A DNA stretch of 42,988 nt from Streptomyces mutomycini (GCF_001700505.1 NZ_MAPV01000155.1:1-42988); one strand, 5' to 3'; positions 1 to 8,075 are shown, counted from the stretch's first letter. Notes: a model not told the origin generated them from the letters alone. Numbers and translations: made by a program.

Positions 1-22
1 TGTGCCGGGGTGACATCCCCTG

Positions 23-196
23 GGGGATGTCCTCGAAGTGCCGGCGTACGCCCGGAAGGCGTGGCCCGCGGCGTCTGGTGCGTGCAATCGCAAGGCGGAG
101 TACCGGCCTCGTACTGGACGTACTCGGCTGATGCGACAACGCAGCGAGTGTGCGTGCCAGACGTCGAGGGCCAGGCGGGACTTCGCGGACATCCCC
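23..196. repeat. 174-bp imperfect palindromic element (MITE/REP-like)
   Basis: The ends are inverted copies: GGGGATGTCC-T-CGAAGT at 23-39 against GGGGATGTCC-G-CGAAGT read from 196 on the other strand. Inside, GTCTGG at 73-78 pairs with CCAGAC at 157-162. The arms continue for about 19 nt, with mismatches that are mostly G-U compatible, so an RNA copy would fold into one long hairpin. The left arm carries about 16 extra bases forming a side branch (CCGGCGTACGCCCGG). A nine-base copy of the end (GACATCCCC) also lies at 12-20, making a perfect GACATCCCC-TG-GGGGATGTC palindrome at 12-31. No convincing protein is encoded. I remember similar intergenic palindromes recurring in Streptomyces, but this was not checked. 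Confidence 0.7.
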
Positions 197-367
197 TAGG
201 CCGCGCAGCAACATGATCGGCCGACCGCCGTCTTGTGCCTGGTGCTCATCTTCCTCTGCCTCTCGTCGGTGGCCCGAAACGGACCCGCGCCGTCATGATG
301 GCCCACCCATATCGCCGACGCGACCACATTTACGGCGCACCGGCCGGCCGGTGGCCAGGACGGTGCC

Positions 368-760
368 TCAGCGCGCACCGAAGAGTTCCAGCAGGTCGTC
401 CTTGCCGAACATGCGTGCCGTGTCCACGGCGGAGGGTGTTCCGGCGGCCGGATCGGCCCCTGCGGCGAGCAGGGCGTCGATCACTTCGCGCTCGCCCTTG
501 AAGACGGCACCCGCCAAGGGTGTCTGGCCCCGGTCGTTGGCCCGGTCCGGGTCGGCGCCACGGCCCGCGAGGGCGACGACGGCGGGGGCGTGCCCGTGGT
601 AGGCGGCAAGCATGAGCAGGGAGTCGCCCCGGTCGTTGGTGAGGTTCGCGGGGACGCCCGCGTCGACGTAGGCGGCGAGCGCGTCGCTCTCGCCCCGGCG
701 GGCCAGGTCGAAGACCTTGGTCGCCAGCTCGATCACCTCAGGATCAGGGGTTTCGCTCAT
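368..760 (-). CDS. Ankyrin-repeat protein
   Basis: A 130-residue soluble protein with about three ankyrin repeats at residues 10-42, 43-75 and 76-108. The second has the typical LLMLAAYHGH core and the third TPLAGAVFKG; each ends near GADP. Ankyrin repeats bind proteins, and nothing here names the partner. There is no signal peptide or membrane segment. The ATG at 760 is preceded by AAAGGCGG, a fair ribosome site. It stands alone: the next genes (smeA-sffA) run the other way and 326 bases separate the starts. Family assignment is firm and biological role unknown. Confidence 0.88.
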   Translation of the reverse strand: MSETPDPEVIELATKVFDLARRGESDALAAYVDAGVPANLTNDRGDSLLMLAAYHGHAPAVVALAGRGADPDRANDRGQTPLAGAVFKGEREVIDALLAAGADPAAGTPSAVDTARMFGKDDLLELFGAR

Positions 761-978
761 CGGACGGACCGCCTTTCATTGCCTCTGTCGCCGTTGCCGA
801 CCTGGTGGGGAGTACGGCGGGGACCGTACGAATAAACCGACAGGGTACTGCTCCCGGACATTCGGCAGCCTGCCCCCGGAGCGGCAGAAGATCACGGTGC
901 CGGCCTCATATTCCGGCGGAGGTCCGACTCGTGCGGCGCCCGCGGAGCGCCCGGGCAACCACTTTTCAGCCACCAGTC

Positions 979-1026
979 GAGTGAAATCAGTCGATATTCA
1001 CTCATTTGCGCCTTTTATCGTATAGA
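979..1026 (+). promoter_or_regulatory. Putative smeA promoter with an overlapping inverted repeat
   Basis: Within the 326-base gap 761-1086 the only clear structure is an AT-rich patch. GAGTGAA (979-985) and TTCACTC (997-1003) form a perfect 7-bp inverted repeat with an 11-base spacer. The right arm contains TTCACT (997-1002), which could be a -35 box 18 bp from TATAGA (1021-1026). An operator over the -35 box would suit a developmentally controlled gene. No WhiG-type promoter or GACAC WhiA box was seen. The rest of the gap shows nothing gene-like. Confidence 0.4.
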
Positions 1027-1086
1027 AACATCTTGTGATCCTGGAAGTACTCATGGTGACTGTCCCCTCAACCAGGAGAACCGCTC

Positions 1087-1281
1087 ATGATCCTCTCCAT
1101 CTCGGGCGTGGTACTGCTCGGCATCATCGTCTTCCTGTTCTTCAAGAAGGACGGGCTCAAGGCGTCCCACGCCCTCATCTGCGCCCTGTTCGGCTTCTAC
1201 CTGGCCGGCACGGCCATCGCCCCGAGCATCACCGCCGGCGGGGCGAGCCTCGCCAGCATGCTGGGCGGGATCAAGTTCTGA
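1087..1281 (+). CDS. smeA: Small sporulation membrane protein SmeA
   Basis: A 64-residue protein made of two hydrophobic segments (residues 2-20 and 29-48) joined by a short charged loop (KKDGLK), with a short Ala/Gly-rich tail. In S. coelicolor a small membrane protein of this kind, SmeA, is encoded directly before an FtsK/SpoIIIE-like gene and brings that protein to sporulation septa. The same order here, 37 bases ahead of sffA, plus size and topology supports the name. The ATG follows AGGAGA at a good distance. It is expected to be cotranscribed with sffA and switched on in aerial hyphae. The assignment leans on gene order as well as sequence character. Confidence 0.8.
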   Translation: MILSISGVVLLGIIVFLFFKKDGLKASHALICALFGFYLAGTAIAPSITAGGASLASMLGGIKF

Positions 1282-1318
1282 CGCCCCGAAACCGCTCCCA
1301 CCTCTTCAGGAGGCCGAC

Positions 1319-2935
1319 GTGGCCAGGCGACCACTCCCCCGCATCCTTGAGCGCGGCAGCGCTTCGATCACACGCAGCCGCGAGATCGCGCGCACGGCCG
1401 CCGACGGCGCCACCGATGTCCTCCATCCGCTGATCACGGTCACCCGTGGGCTTCGGCTGCTGGCGGGAGCGGGGCGGCAGAAGTGGGCCGCGACGCCCAA
1501 GGACCGGCGCGGACACGTGCTGTTCCTCGTCGCGGCCTGCGTGCTGGTGGTGGCGCTCATCCCCTACGGGCCCCTGCTGGGCCTCATCTCGGTGATGGGC
1601 GCTGCCGCATGGCGGGGGCGCGACCGCACCCCCGCGAAGACCGGTCCCGACGAGGACGGAACCGCACGGCTCCAGGCGCTCTACGAGGCGCTGGTGCCGC
1701 ACTTCTCCGCGGCCGACGACCCCGGTCCGCTGTTCTCCCACGGCGGCGACTGGGAGAAGGCCTTCGGCACGTCGTACGCGTTCGACGGCAACGGTCGGCT
1801 CACCCGGCTCCAGGTGCAGTACCCGGCGTACTTCACCGACGGCGACCCCGCGTCCCGCGCACGGGTCGAACAGGTGCTCCACGCCAAGTCGGGCCGGGGC
1901 CGCGAATACCACTTCACCTGGGACGAGGAGAACAACCACCTCCTCATGACAGTGCTCGCCGCACTCCCCACCACGATCGCCGCCCAGCGGTTCGTCACCG
2001 CCCCCGGTGAGACCGTTCTGGGCTTCACCGACACCGACGCGGTCCCGCGCACCATCCCGGTCGAGGACGGCGACGGGATGCGGGACGCCTCTCCGGTGAT
2101 CTGGCGGACCGGCGCCCGCTCGACGGAACCCCACCTGCTGATCGCCGGGCACCCCGGCAGCGGCTGCACGACCCTGATGCGTTCTCTCGCCCTGCAGGCC
2201 CTCCAGTACGGCGACGTCCTCGTCGTCGAGGGCGGCGGCACCGGCGAGTACGGCTTCCTGACCGGCCGGGACGGCGTACTGGCGGTGGAGTGCGGCCTGG
2301 CAGGCGCCCTCGCGACACTCGAGTGGGCGGCGCACGAGACCGAGCGGCGGCTCATCGCCGCCAACCGGGCCCGCCAGGCCGGACACCCCGAGCCCGAGGA
2401 CATCAAGCGCCCCCTCTGGATCCTGCTGGACCGTCCGAGCACGCTGGGGCACCTGGCGGCCGCCGACGGGAGGCAGGATCCGCAGGAGCTCCTGCGGATT
2501 CCCCTGCGGCACGGCCGTGCCGCAGGGGTGGCGGTGGTCGTCGCGGACCAGTTCGACAGCCTGGACTCGCTCACCGAGACCGTATGGACCCACACCAGGG
2601 CTCGCGCCGTCCTCGGCCCGGCGGACCGCGAACAGGTCGAGGCGGTCCTGGGCACCCAGCCGCACACCACGCCCACCCCGGACGTCCCACCGGGCCGCGG
2701 CTACGCCAGGCTGGGCACCGGGCCGGTCATGCGTCTCCAGGTACCGGCCACCCCGGACCCGTACGACGAAGCCACGACCGAGGCGCACCGGCTGGCGGTG
2801 CTCGGCCTGCTGCCCGGCGGAGCGCCGGTGGTGGAGCAGGCCGCTCCGGAGGCGGCCACTCCGGAGGCGGCCGCCGCGCCCGTCTCCGTACACACGGATC
2901 AGCTGATCGGGGCGCCGGCCGTCGCGGAGGGGTGA
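1319..2935 (+). CDS. sffA: SffA, FtsK/SpoIIIE-like septal protein
   Basis: A 538-residue membrane protein. About 65 basic N-terminal residues precede one long or two short membrane segments (about 67-95), then a cytoplasmic domain related to FtsK/SpoIIIE DNA pumps. The P-loop position reads GHPGSGCTT (277-285), so the usual Lys is Cys283. The Walker B position reads LWILLDRP (about 366-373), with Arg where the catalytic Glu normally sits. ATP hydrolysis is therefore doubtful. The GTG start at 1319 follows CAGGAGG, a strong ribosome site. In S. coelicolor SffA is placed at sporulation septa by SmeA and assists chromosome segregation; the adjacent smeA supports that role. No gamma (KOPS-reading) domain is apparent at the Ala-rich C-terminus. 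Confidence 0.85.
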   Translation: MARRPLPRILERGSASITRSREIARTAADGATDVLHPLITVTRGLRLLAGAGRQKWAATPKDRRGHVLFLVAACVLVVALIPYGPLLGLISVMGAAAWRGRDRTPAKTGPDEDGTARLQALYEALVPHFSAADDPGPLFSHGGDWEKAFGTSYAFDGNGRLTRLQVQYPAYFTDGDPASRARVEQVLHAKSGRGREYHFTWDEENNHLLMTVLAALPTTIAAQRFVTAPGETVLGFTDTDAVPRTIPVEDGDGMRDASPVIWRTGARSTEPHLLIAGHPGSGCTTLMRSLALQALQYGDVLVVEGGGTGEYGFLTGRDGVLAVECGLAGALATLEWAAHETERRLIAANRARQAGHPEPEDIKRPLWILLDRPSTLGHLAAADGRQDPQELLRIPLRHGRAAGVAVVVADQFDSLDSLTETVWTHTRARAVLGPADREQVEAVLGTQPHTTPTPDVPPGRGYARLGTGPVMRLQVPATPDPYDEATTEAHRLAVLGLLPGGAPVVEQAAPEAATPEAAAAPVSVHTDQLIGAPAVAEG

Positions 2936-2936
2936 T

Positions 2937-2972
2937 GCCTGAGGCGCTTGGGCCACCCAGGGCGCCTCAGGC
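2937..2972. terminator. Bidirectional terminator between sffA and yczR
   Basis: GCCTGAGGCGC (2937-2947) and GCGCCTCAGGC (2962-2972) are perfect 11-bp arms around a 14-base loop. The hairpin lies just past the sffA stop and overlaps the last codons of the convergent regulator, so it can serve both genes. No T-run follows, as is common in Streptomyces. Confidence 0.7.
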
Positions 2973-4463
2973 CACGAAGGTCCGGGGCGCCTCTCCCGCG
3001 CCCGCACCGGATCCGACCAGTCCGGCGGCCGCGGCGAGCCGGAGAGCCGCCTCGTCGGCCAGTGGGCCACCCACGGTGAACGGCAGCCGCACATAGCCTT
3101 CGAAGGCCCCGTCGACCCCGAATCTGGGCCCCGACGGGACGCGGACGCCGACCCGCTCACCCGCCACGGCCAGCCTGGAGCCGGAGAGCCCGCCGGTGCG
3201 CACCCACAGGGTGAGCCCGCCGGCCGGCACCTCGAACTCCCACTCCGGGAGCTCCCGGCGCAGCGCCCGCACCAGGTCGTCCCTGTTCTCCCGCGCCTGT
3301 TCACGCCGGACGGCCACGGCCTGCTCCCAGCCGCCCGTCCGCAGCAGCCAGTTGATGGCGAGCTGTTCCAGCACCGGCGTGCCCATGTCCGCGTAGGCGC
3401 GCGCCGCGACCAGGCTGCGGATGACGTCCGGGGCCGCCCGTACCCAGCCGATCCGCATACCGGCCCAGAATGCCTTGCTGGCGGAGCCGACGGTCAGGAC
3501 CGTGCTGCCCGCGGGGTCGAACGCGCAGACCCTGCGCGGCATCTCGACGTCCGCGTCCAGGCGCAGCTCGTGCATGGTCTCGTCGACCACCAGGACCGTG
3601 CCCGCCGAACGGGCGGCCTCGACCAGGGCGCGGCGCTGCTGCTCGTCGGCCAGGGCTCCGGTGGGGTTGTGGAAGTCGGCGACGACGTAGGCCAGCCTCG
3701 GTGCGGCATCCCTCAGGACCTGACGCCAGCGGTTCATGTCCCAGCCGCCGAGCCCCTCCTCCATCGCCACGGGCACCAGCCTGGCGCCCGCCTCCCGCAT
3801 CAGCTGAAGGATGTTCGCGTAGCTCGGGGACTCCACGGCGATCCGCTCGCCGCGTCCCGCGAAGAGATGGCAGATGGCGTCGATGGCACCCATCGCCCCT
3901 GTGGTGACCATGATCTGTTCGGGCATCGTGGGGATGCCGCATCCGGTGTAGCGGTCCGCGATCATCTGCCGCAGTGCGGGAAGGCCGGCCGGGTAGTCGC
4001 CGTGCGTGTGTGCGTAGGGCGGCAGTTCCTCCAAGGCGCCCTGGACGGCCCGCGTCAGCCACGGCTCCGGGGCGGGCAGCGAGGCGCATCCCAGGTCGAT
4101 CATCGAGCCGAGCGATTCCGGGGGCAGCGGTTCGAGGCCCCGGGCCGGCAGCGGGTTGCCGGCCGGTACGGCGGTCCAGCTGCCCGCTCCACGGCGCGAC
4201 TCCAGGAAGCCCTCCGCCCGCAGCGCCTCGTAGGCGGCCGCGACGGTGGTCCTGCTGAGGGACAGGGCCAGCGCGAGTTCCCGCTCGGCGGGGAGCCGCG
4301 CGGCGACCGGGACCCGGCCCTCCAGGACGAGCAGACGCACGCCGTCGGCGAGGGCGCGGTAGGCGGGCGGCTTGCGGGCACCGGGCGCCAGGGGACGAGC
4401 CTGCTGGCCCTGGAGCTGGCGGGCGAGCTGTGCCGCACCGACGGTCGAAGTCCACTGCGCCAT
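2967..4463 (-). CDS. yczR: MocR/YczR-type regulator (GntR HTH fused to aminotransferase fold)
   Basis: A 498-residue one-protein sensor-regulator. Residues about 33-95 form a GntR winged helix (ending RTTVAAAYEALRAEGFLESR). The rest is a type-I aminotransferase fold with HNPTG and the pyridoxal-phosphate lysine in GSASKAFW (Lys330). These proteins use PLP as a ligand sensor rather than for catalysis. The start is ATG 4463, after GAAGGTGG; an upstream in-frame ATG at 4550 lies inside the divergent promoter region and is less likely. It diverges from a YczE-family membrane protein. YczR regulators are known to sit beside yczE genes and control them, so the pair is probably functional. A 25-bp palindrome between them is the likely operator. 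Confidence 0.9.
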   Translation of the reverse strand: MAQWTSTVGAAQLARQLQGQQARPLAPGARKPPAYRALADGVRLLVLEGRVPVAARLPAERELALALSLSRTTVAAAYEALRAEGFLESRRGAGSWTAVPAGNPLPARGLEPLPPESLGSMIDLGCASLPAPEPWLTRAVQGALEELPPYAHTHGDYPAGLPALRQMIADRYTGCGIPTMPEQIMVTTGAMGAIDAICHLFAGRGERIAVESPSYANILQLMREAGARLVPVAMEEGLGGWDMNRWRQVLRDAAPRLAYVVADFHNPTGALADEQQRRALVEAARSAGTVLVVDETMHELRLDADVEMPRRVCAFDPAGSTVLTVGSASKAFWAGMRIGWVRAAPDVIRSLVAARAYADMGTPVLEQLAINWLLRTGGWEQAVAVRREQARENRDDLVRALRRELPEWEFEVPAGGLTLWVRTGGLSGSRLAVAGERVGVRVPSGPRFGVDGAFEGYVRLPFTVGGPLADEAALRLAAAAGLVGSGAGAGEAPRTFVA

Positions 4464-4485
4464 GGGAATCAGTCCACCTTCCTCG

Positions 4486-4510
4486 GATTGGCCATAGTTG
4501 GCGGCCAATC
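4486..4510. promoter_or_regulatory. Perfect inverted repeat, probable YczR operator
   Basis: GATTGGCC (4486-4493) and GGCCAATC (4503-4510) are perfect 8-bp arms with a 9-base spacer that contains another TTGGC half-site. It lies in the 101-base gap between the divergent yczR and yczE starts. That is the expected place for a MocR-type regulator that controls itself and its neighbour. Binding is inferred from position and symmetry. Confidence 0.65.
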
Positions 4511-4564
4511 CCCTGCCACAGAGTGACATGCAGCAGTCCACCATCACCACACAGGGGGCACCAC

Positions 4565-5233
4565 TTGTCTGATTCCACCGCCCGGAACGACATCCGGCTC
4601 ATCCGGCGGCTGTCCCATCTGTACGTGGGCCTGGCGCTGTACGGGGCGAGTTCGGCACTCCTGGTCCGCGCCGGACTCGGACTCGAACCGTGGGGGGTGC
4701 TTCACCAGGGGCTCGCCGAACGGACCGGCATCTCGATCGGGGTCGTCTCGATCATCGTCGGAGCGGTCGTCCTCCTCCTGTGGATCCCGATCAGACAGCG
4801 CCCCGGGCTCGGGACCGTCTCCAACGTCTTCGCCGTCGGGATCGCCATGGACGGCACGCTCGCCCTGGTGCCGGACGTGCACGGTCTCGAAGCGCAGATC
4901 CCGGTGATGGCCGCGGGCATCGTACTCAACGGCGTCGCCACCGGCCTGTACATCTCCGCGCGCTTCGGCCCGGGGCCGCGCGACGGTCTGATGACGGGGC
5001 TGCACCGGCTCACGGGCCGGTCGATCAGGCTGGTGCGCACGGCTATCGAGGTGGCCGTGGTCGTGACCGGGTTCCTGCTCGGCGGGTCGCTCGGCGCGGG
5101 CACGGTGCTGTACGCCCTGGCCATCGGCCCGCTCGCCCAGCTCTTCCTGCGCCTGTTCGACCTCCCGGCGCCGGACGCACGCACCGCGGCCGTTGCGGGA
5201 CGGACACCGGGAGAGGCGATACTTCCGCGGTGA
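4565..5233 (+). CDS. yczE: YczE-family integral membrane protein
   Basis: A 222-residue membrane protein with about five hydrophobic segments. Family marks are the N-terminal LYGASSALLVRAGLGLEPWG stretch and the FGPGPRDGLMTGL loop. YczE proteins (the DUF161/YitT-like group) are presumed transporters of unknown substrate. The TTG at 4565 is chosen because AGGGGG lies just before it and it gives the usual family N-terminus; the frame is open upstream but runs into the operator and yczR. Its stop overlaps the next start (GTGA, 5230-5233), so it is probably translationally coupled to the phosphodiesterase gene. Regulation by the divergent YczR is likely. Confidence 0.85.
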   Translation: MSDSTARNDIRLIRRLSHLYVGLALYGASSALLVRAGLGLEPWGVLHQGLAERTGISIGVVSIIVGAVVLLLWIPIRQRPGLGTVSNVFAVGIAMDGTLALVPDVHGLEAQIPVMAAGIVLNGVATGLYISARFGPGPRDGLMTGLHRLTGRSIRLVRTAIEVAVVVTGFLLGGSLGAGTVLYALAIGPLAQLFLRLFDLPAPDARTAAVAGRTPGEAILPR

Positions 5234-6003
5234 CCGCAGCGACTTCGGGGTGCCACCCCTACCTGGACCATCCTTCGACGATTCCCTTCGCCCACCGCGG
5301 CGGGGCGGCGGACGGCGTGGAGAACACCGCGGCCGCCTTCCGGCGCGCGGCCGGCGCCGGCTACCGCTACTTCGAGACCGATGTGCACGCCACGGCGGAC
5401 GGCCGTCTGGTCGCCTTCCACGACGCGACCCTGGACCGGGTGACGGACTCCCGCGGGCGGATAGCCGGGCTGCCCTGGAGCGAGGTGCGGCGGGCGAGGG
5501 TTGCGGGCAGTGAGCCGCTGCCGCTCTTCGAGGAGCTGCTGGAGGAGTTCCCGGACGCACGCTGGAACGTGGACCTCAAGGCGGAGCCCGCTCTCGCCCC
5601 GCTCGTCGACCTGATCCGCAGGACCGACGCCTGGGACCGGGTCTGCGTGGGGTCGTTCTCCGAGGCGCGCGTGGCCAGGGCGCACCGCCTGGCGGGCCCC
5701 CGCCTGGCCACCTCGTACGGGGTGCGCGGCGTGCTCGGCCTGCGGTTGCGCTCGTACGGCATACCGGCGGCGCTCAGGGCGGGAGCGGTCTGCGCGCAGG
5801 TCCCGGAGAGCCAGAACGGCGTCCGCGTCGTCGACCGGCGCTTCGTCCGTACGGCGCACGCGCACGGACTGCAGGTCCATGTGTGGACGGTCAACGAACC
5901 GGAACGGATGGCGGCGCTCCTCGACCTCGGGGTGGATGGCATCATGACCGATCACATCGAGACGCTGCGCACGGTGCTGAGCGAGCGGGGAGCCTGGGCC
6001 TGA
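5230..6003 (+). CDS. Glycerophosphodiester phosphodiesterase
   Basis: A 257-residue GDPD-family TIM barrel that hydrolyses glycerophosphodiesters (deacylated phospholipids) to glycerol-3-phosphate and an alcohol. Visible catalytic marks: HRGG (His22-Arg23), ENT (Glu31), the metal pair in FETDVH (Glu49, Asp51), His64 in VAFHD, and WTVN plus GVDGIMTDH near the C-terminus. There is no signal peptide, so it resembles the cytoplasmic UgpQ type. The GTG start at 5230 overlaps the yczE stop by four bases. Co-expression with yczE hints that YczE handles a related lipid or polar head group, but this is inference. Confidence 0.92.
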   Translation: MTAATSGCHPYLDHPSTIPFAHRGGAADGVENTAAAFRRAAGAGYRYFETDVHATADGRLVAFHDATLDRVTDSRGRIAGLPWSEVRRARVAGSEPLPLFEELLEEFPDARWNVDLKAEPALAPLVDLIRRTDAWDRVCVGSFSEARVARAHRLAGPRLATSYGVRGVLGLRLRSYGIPAALRAGAVCAQVPESQNGVRVVDRRFVRTAHAHGLQVHVWTVNEPERMAALLDLGVDGIMTDHIETLRTVLSERGAWA

Positions 6004-6049
6004 CGCCGGGGCCCGCCGCGTCCGCACGGGACGAACGAGGGGGCGCGGC

Positions 6050-7414
6050 GTGAGCACCGGTACCGCAGGAACGACGGATCCGTCCGGACAGCCGGCCGAG
6101 GCCGCCGAACGCAGGCGAGAGCAACACGGCTGGTACTTCTACGACTTCGCCTGCTCCGTGTACTCCACCAGCGTCGTGACGGTTTTCCTCGGCCCCTATC
6201 TGACATCGATAGCCAAGGCCGCTGCCGACGCCGACGGGTACGTGCACCCGCTGGGCATACCCGTGCGGGCCGGTTCACTCTTCGCGTACACCGTGTCGGT
6301 GTCCATCGTCGTGGCCGTACTCGTGATGCCGGTCGTAGGTGCGGCGGCGGACCGCACGGGGCGCAAGAAGCCCCTGCTGGCGGCGGCCGCGTACACCGGC
6401 GCGACGGCGACGGCCTGCATGTTCTTCCTGGAGGGCCACCGCTATCTGCTGGGCGCCTTCCTGCTGATCGTGGCGAACGCTTCGATCTCCGTGTCGATGG
6501 CCCTGTACAACGCGTACCTGCCCCAGATCGCGACCCCCGAGGAGCGTGACGCGGTCTCTTCGCGGGGCTGGGCCTTCGGGTACACCTCGGGCGCACTCGT
6601 CCTCGTCCTGAACCTGGTCCTCTACACGGGGCACGACTCCTTCGGGCTGTCCGAGTCCGACGCGGTCCGGATCTGCATCGCCTCCGCCGGCGTGTGGTGG
6701 GGGGCCTTCGCCCTCGTGCCGCTGCGGCGGCTGCGCGACCGCCGGGTCGCGCCCGGCGGCGACGGAGCGGTCGGCTCGGGCTGGCGGCAACTGAGGGCGA
6801 CGCTGCGCGACATGCGCCGCCACCCGCTCACCCTGTCCTTCCTGCTCGCCTATCTGGTCTACAACGACGGCGTCCAGACGGTGATCTCACAGGCGTCGCT
6901 GTACGGCTCCGAGGAGCTCGGCCTCGACCAGACGACCCTCATCACCGCCGTACTGCTCGTGCAGGTGCTCGCGGTCGCGGGAGCACTGGGGATGGCGCGA
7001 CTCGCCCGGCTGTACGGCGCGAAGCGCACGATTCTCGCCTCGCTCGCGGTCTGGACGCTGATCCTCGCCTCGGCGTACGTGCTGCCCGCCGGCGCGCCGG
7101 TGTTCTTCTACACCCTGGCGGCGGCGATCGGCCTTGTGATGGGCGGCAGCCAGGCCCTTTCACGGTCGCTGTTCTCGCACCTCGTACCGCGCGGGAAGGA
7201 GGCGGAGTACTTCTCCGCCTACGAGATGAGCGACCGGGGACTCAGCTGGCTGGGGCCCCTGGTCTTCGGTATCGGCTACCAACTGACCGGCAGTTACCGG
7301 GATGCGATCCTGTCCCTGGTGCTCTTCTTCGCGCTCGGTGCGCTGCTGCTCGCGAGGGTGCCCGTACGGGCCGCCGTTGCCGCCGCGGGCAATCCCGTTC
7401 CGGAGCGGATTTAG
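6050..7414 (+). CDS. MFS transporter, UMF1 (Atg22-like) family
   Basis: A 454-residue major facilitator protein with about 12 hydrophobic segments. It opens with WYFYDFACSVYSTSVVTVFL and has the loop GAAADRTGRKKPLL, both typical of the UMF1 group related to yeast vacuolar Atg22. Substrate unknown; Atg22 exports amino acids from the vacuole, which is only a loose guide. The GTG start at 6050 follows GAACGAGGGGG. It lies 46 bases after the phosphodiesterase gene on the same strand and may share its transcript. Its TAG stop overlaps the -35 box of a candidate rbpA promoter. Confidence 0.9.
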   Translation: MSTGTAGTTDPSGQPAEAAERRREQHGWYFYDFACSVYSTSVVTVFLGPYLTSIAKAAADADGYVHPLGIPVRAGSLFAYTVSVSIVVAVLVMPVVGAAADRTGRKKPLLAAAAYTGATATACMFFLEGHRYLLGAFLLIVANASISVSMALYNAYLPQIATPEERDAVSSRGWAFGYTSGALVLVLNLVLYTGHDSFGLSESDAVRICIASAGVWWGAFALVPLRRLRDRRVAPGGDGAVGSGWRQLRATLRDMRRHPLTLSFLLAYLVYNDGVQTVISQASLYGSEELGLDQTTLITAVLLVQVLAVAGALGMARLARLYGAKRTILASLAVWTLILASAYVLPAGAPVFFYTLAAAIGLVMGGSQALSRSLFSHLVPRGKEAEYFSAYEMSDRGLSWLGPLVFGIGYQLTGSYRDAILSLVLFFALGALLLARVPVRAAVAAAGNPVPERI

Positions 7415-7440
7415 ACGTTGAACTCAAAGGCCGGTAGTAT
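7411..7440 (+). promoter_or_regulatory. Candidate vegetative promoter upstream of rbpA
   Basis: TTAGAC (7411-7416), an 18-base spacer and TAGTAT (7435-7440) resemble an HrdB-type promoter. It overlaps the stop codon of the MFS gene. A transcript from here would have a leader of about 230 bases before rbpA. That leader contains GGAGGAG (7458-7464) followed after 11 bases by a 14-codon GTG frame at 7476-7520, a possible but unproven leader peptide. Confidence 0.5.
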
Positions 7441-7590
7441 ACGTCTTTGGCCTGCCCGGAGGAGCGTTACTGCGAGTGGAAGAAGTCAAACCCTCGGGTG
7501 ACAACTTCGACCAGAGGTGACAAACCGGGCACCGGTGGGTAATCAACCCAGACCAAGCAGCGACACGACGGGCGACGCATGACCGGCAAC

Positions 7591-7617
7591 GGGAATCTTT
7601 GCCGCCGACCGGACGTT
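7591..7617 (+). promoter_or_regulatory. Sigma-R promoter of rbpA
   Basis: GGGAAT (7591-7596), exactly 18 bases, then GTT (7615-7617). This matches the sigma-R consensus GGGAAT-N18-GTT for thiol-oxidative stress in Streptomyces. It ends 61 bases before the rbpA start. S. coelicolor rbpA is a known sigma-R target, so sequence and biology agree. Confidence 0.9.
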
Positions 7618-7678
7618 GACCGGATGACGACGACAGCGACACCTGTCCTGTGGGCGACAAGCCCGGGAGGCACGATTC

Positions 7679-8053
7679 ATGAGTGAGCGAGCTCTCCGCG
7701 GCACGCGACTCGTGGTTACCAGCTACGAGACGGACCGCGGCATCGATCTGGCCCCGCGCCAGGCGGTGGAGTACGCATGCCCGAACGGACATCGATTTGA
7801 GATGCCGTTCTCGGTAGAGGCGGAGATTCCGCCGGAGTGGGAGTGCAAGGCGTGCGGCGCCACGGCACTCCTGGTGGACGGGGATGGCCCCGAAGAGAAG
7901 AAGGGCAAGCCTGCGCGTACGCACTGGGACATGCTCATGGAGCGGCGCACCCGCGAGGAGCTGGAGGAAGTGCTGGCCGAGAGACTGGCGGTCCTGCGCT
8001 CCGGCGCCATGAACATCGCCGTGCACCCGCGTGACAGCAGGAAGTCTGCCTGA
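7679..8053 (+). CDS. rbpA: RNA polymerase-binding protein RbpA
   Basis: A 124-residue transcription factor that binds RNA polymerase and the principal sigma factor and stimulates promoter opening. The central zinc-binding fold has CPNGH and CKAC with ligands Cys34, His38, Cys56 and Cys59. The C-terminal helix that contacts sigma starts at HWDMLMERR and carries the expected LEEVLAERL. The ATG at 7679 follows CGGGAGG. Length and sequence are typical of the Streptomyces protein. A sigma-R promoter and a second possible promoter lie upstream. The gene ends before a long palindrome that separates it from convergent fxsA. Confidence 0.98.
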   Translation: MSERALRGTRLVVTSYETDRGIDLAPRQAVEYACPNGHRFEMPFSVEAEIPPEWECKACGATALLVDGDGPEEKKGKPARTHWDMLMERRTREELEEVLAERLAVLRSGAMNIAVHPRDSRKSA

Positions 8054-8075
8054 CCGCAGATCACCGCATCGAACA

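Noticed and set aside
1271..3304. Long minus-strand frame of 677 codons
   Set aside because: It runs opposite to sffA and is rich in Arg/Gly/Pro with no family resemblance; a shadow caused by high GC.
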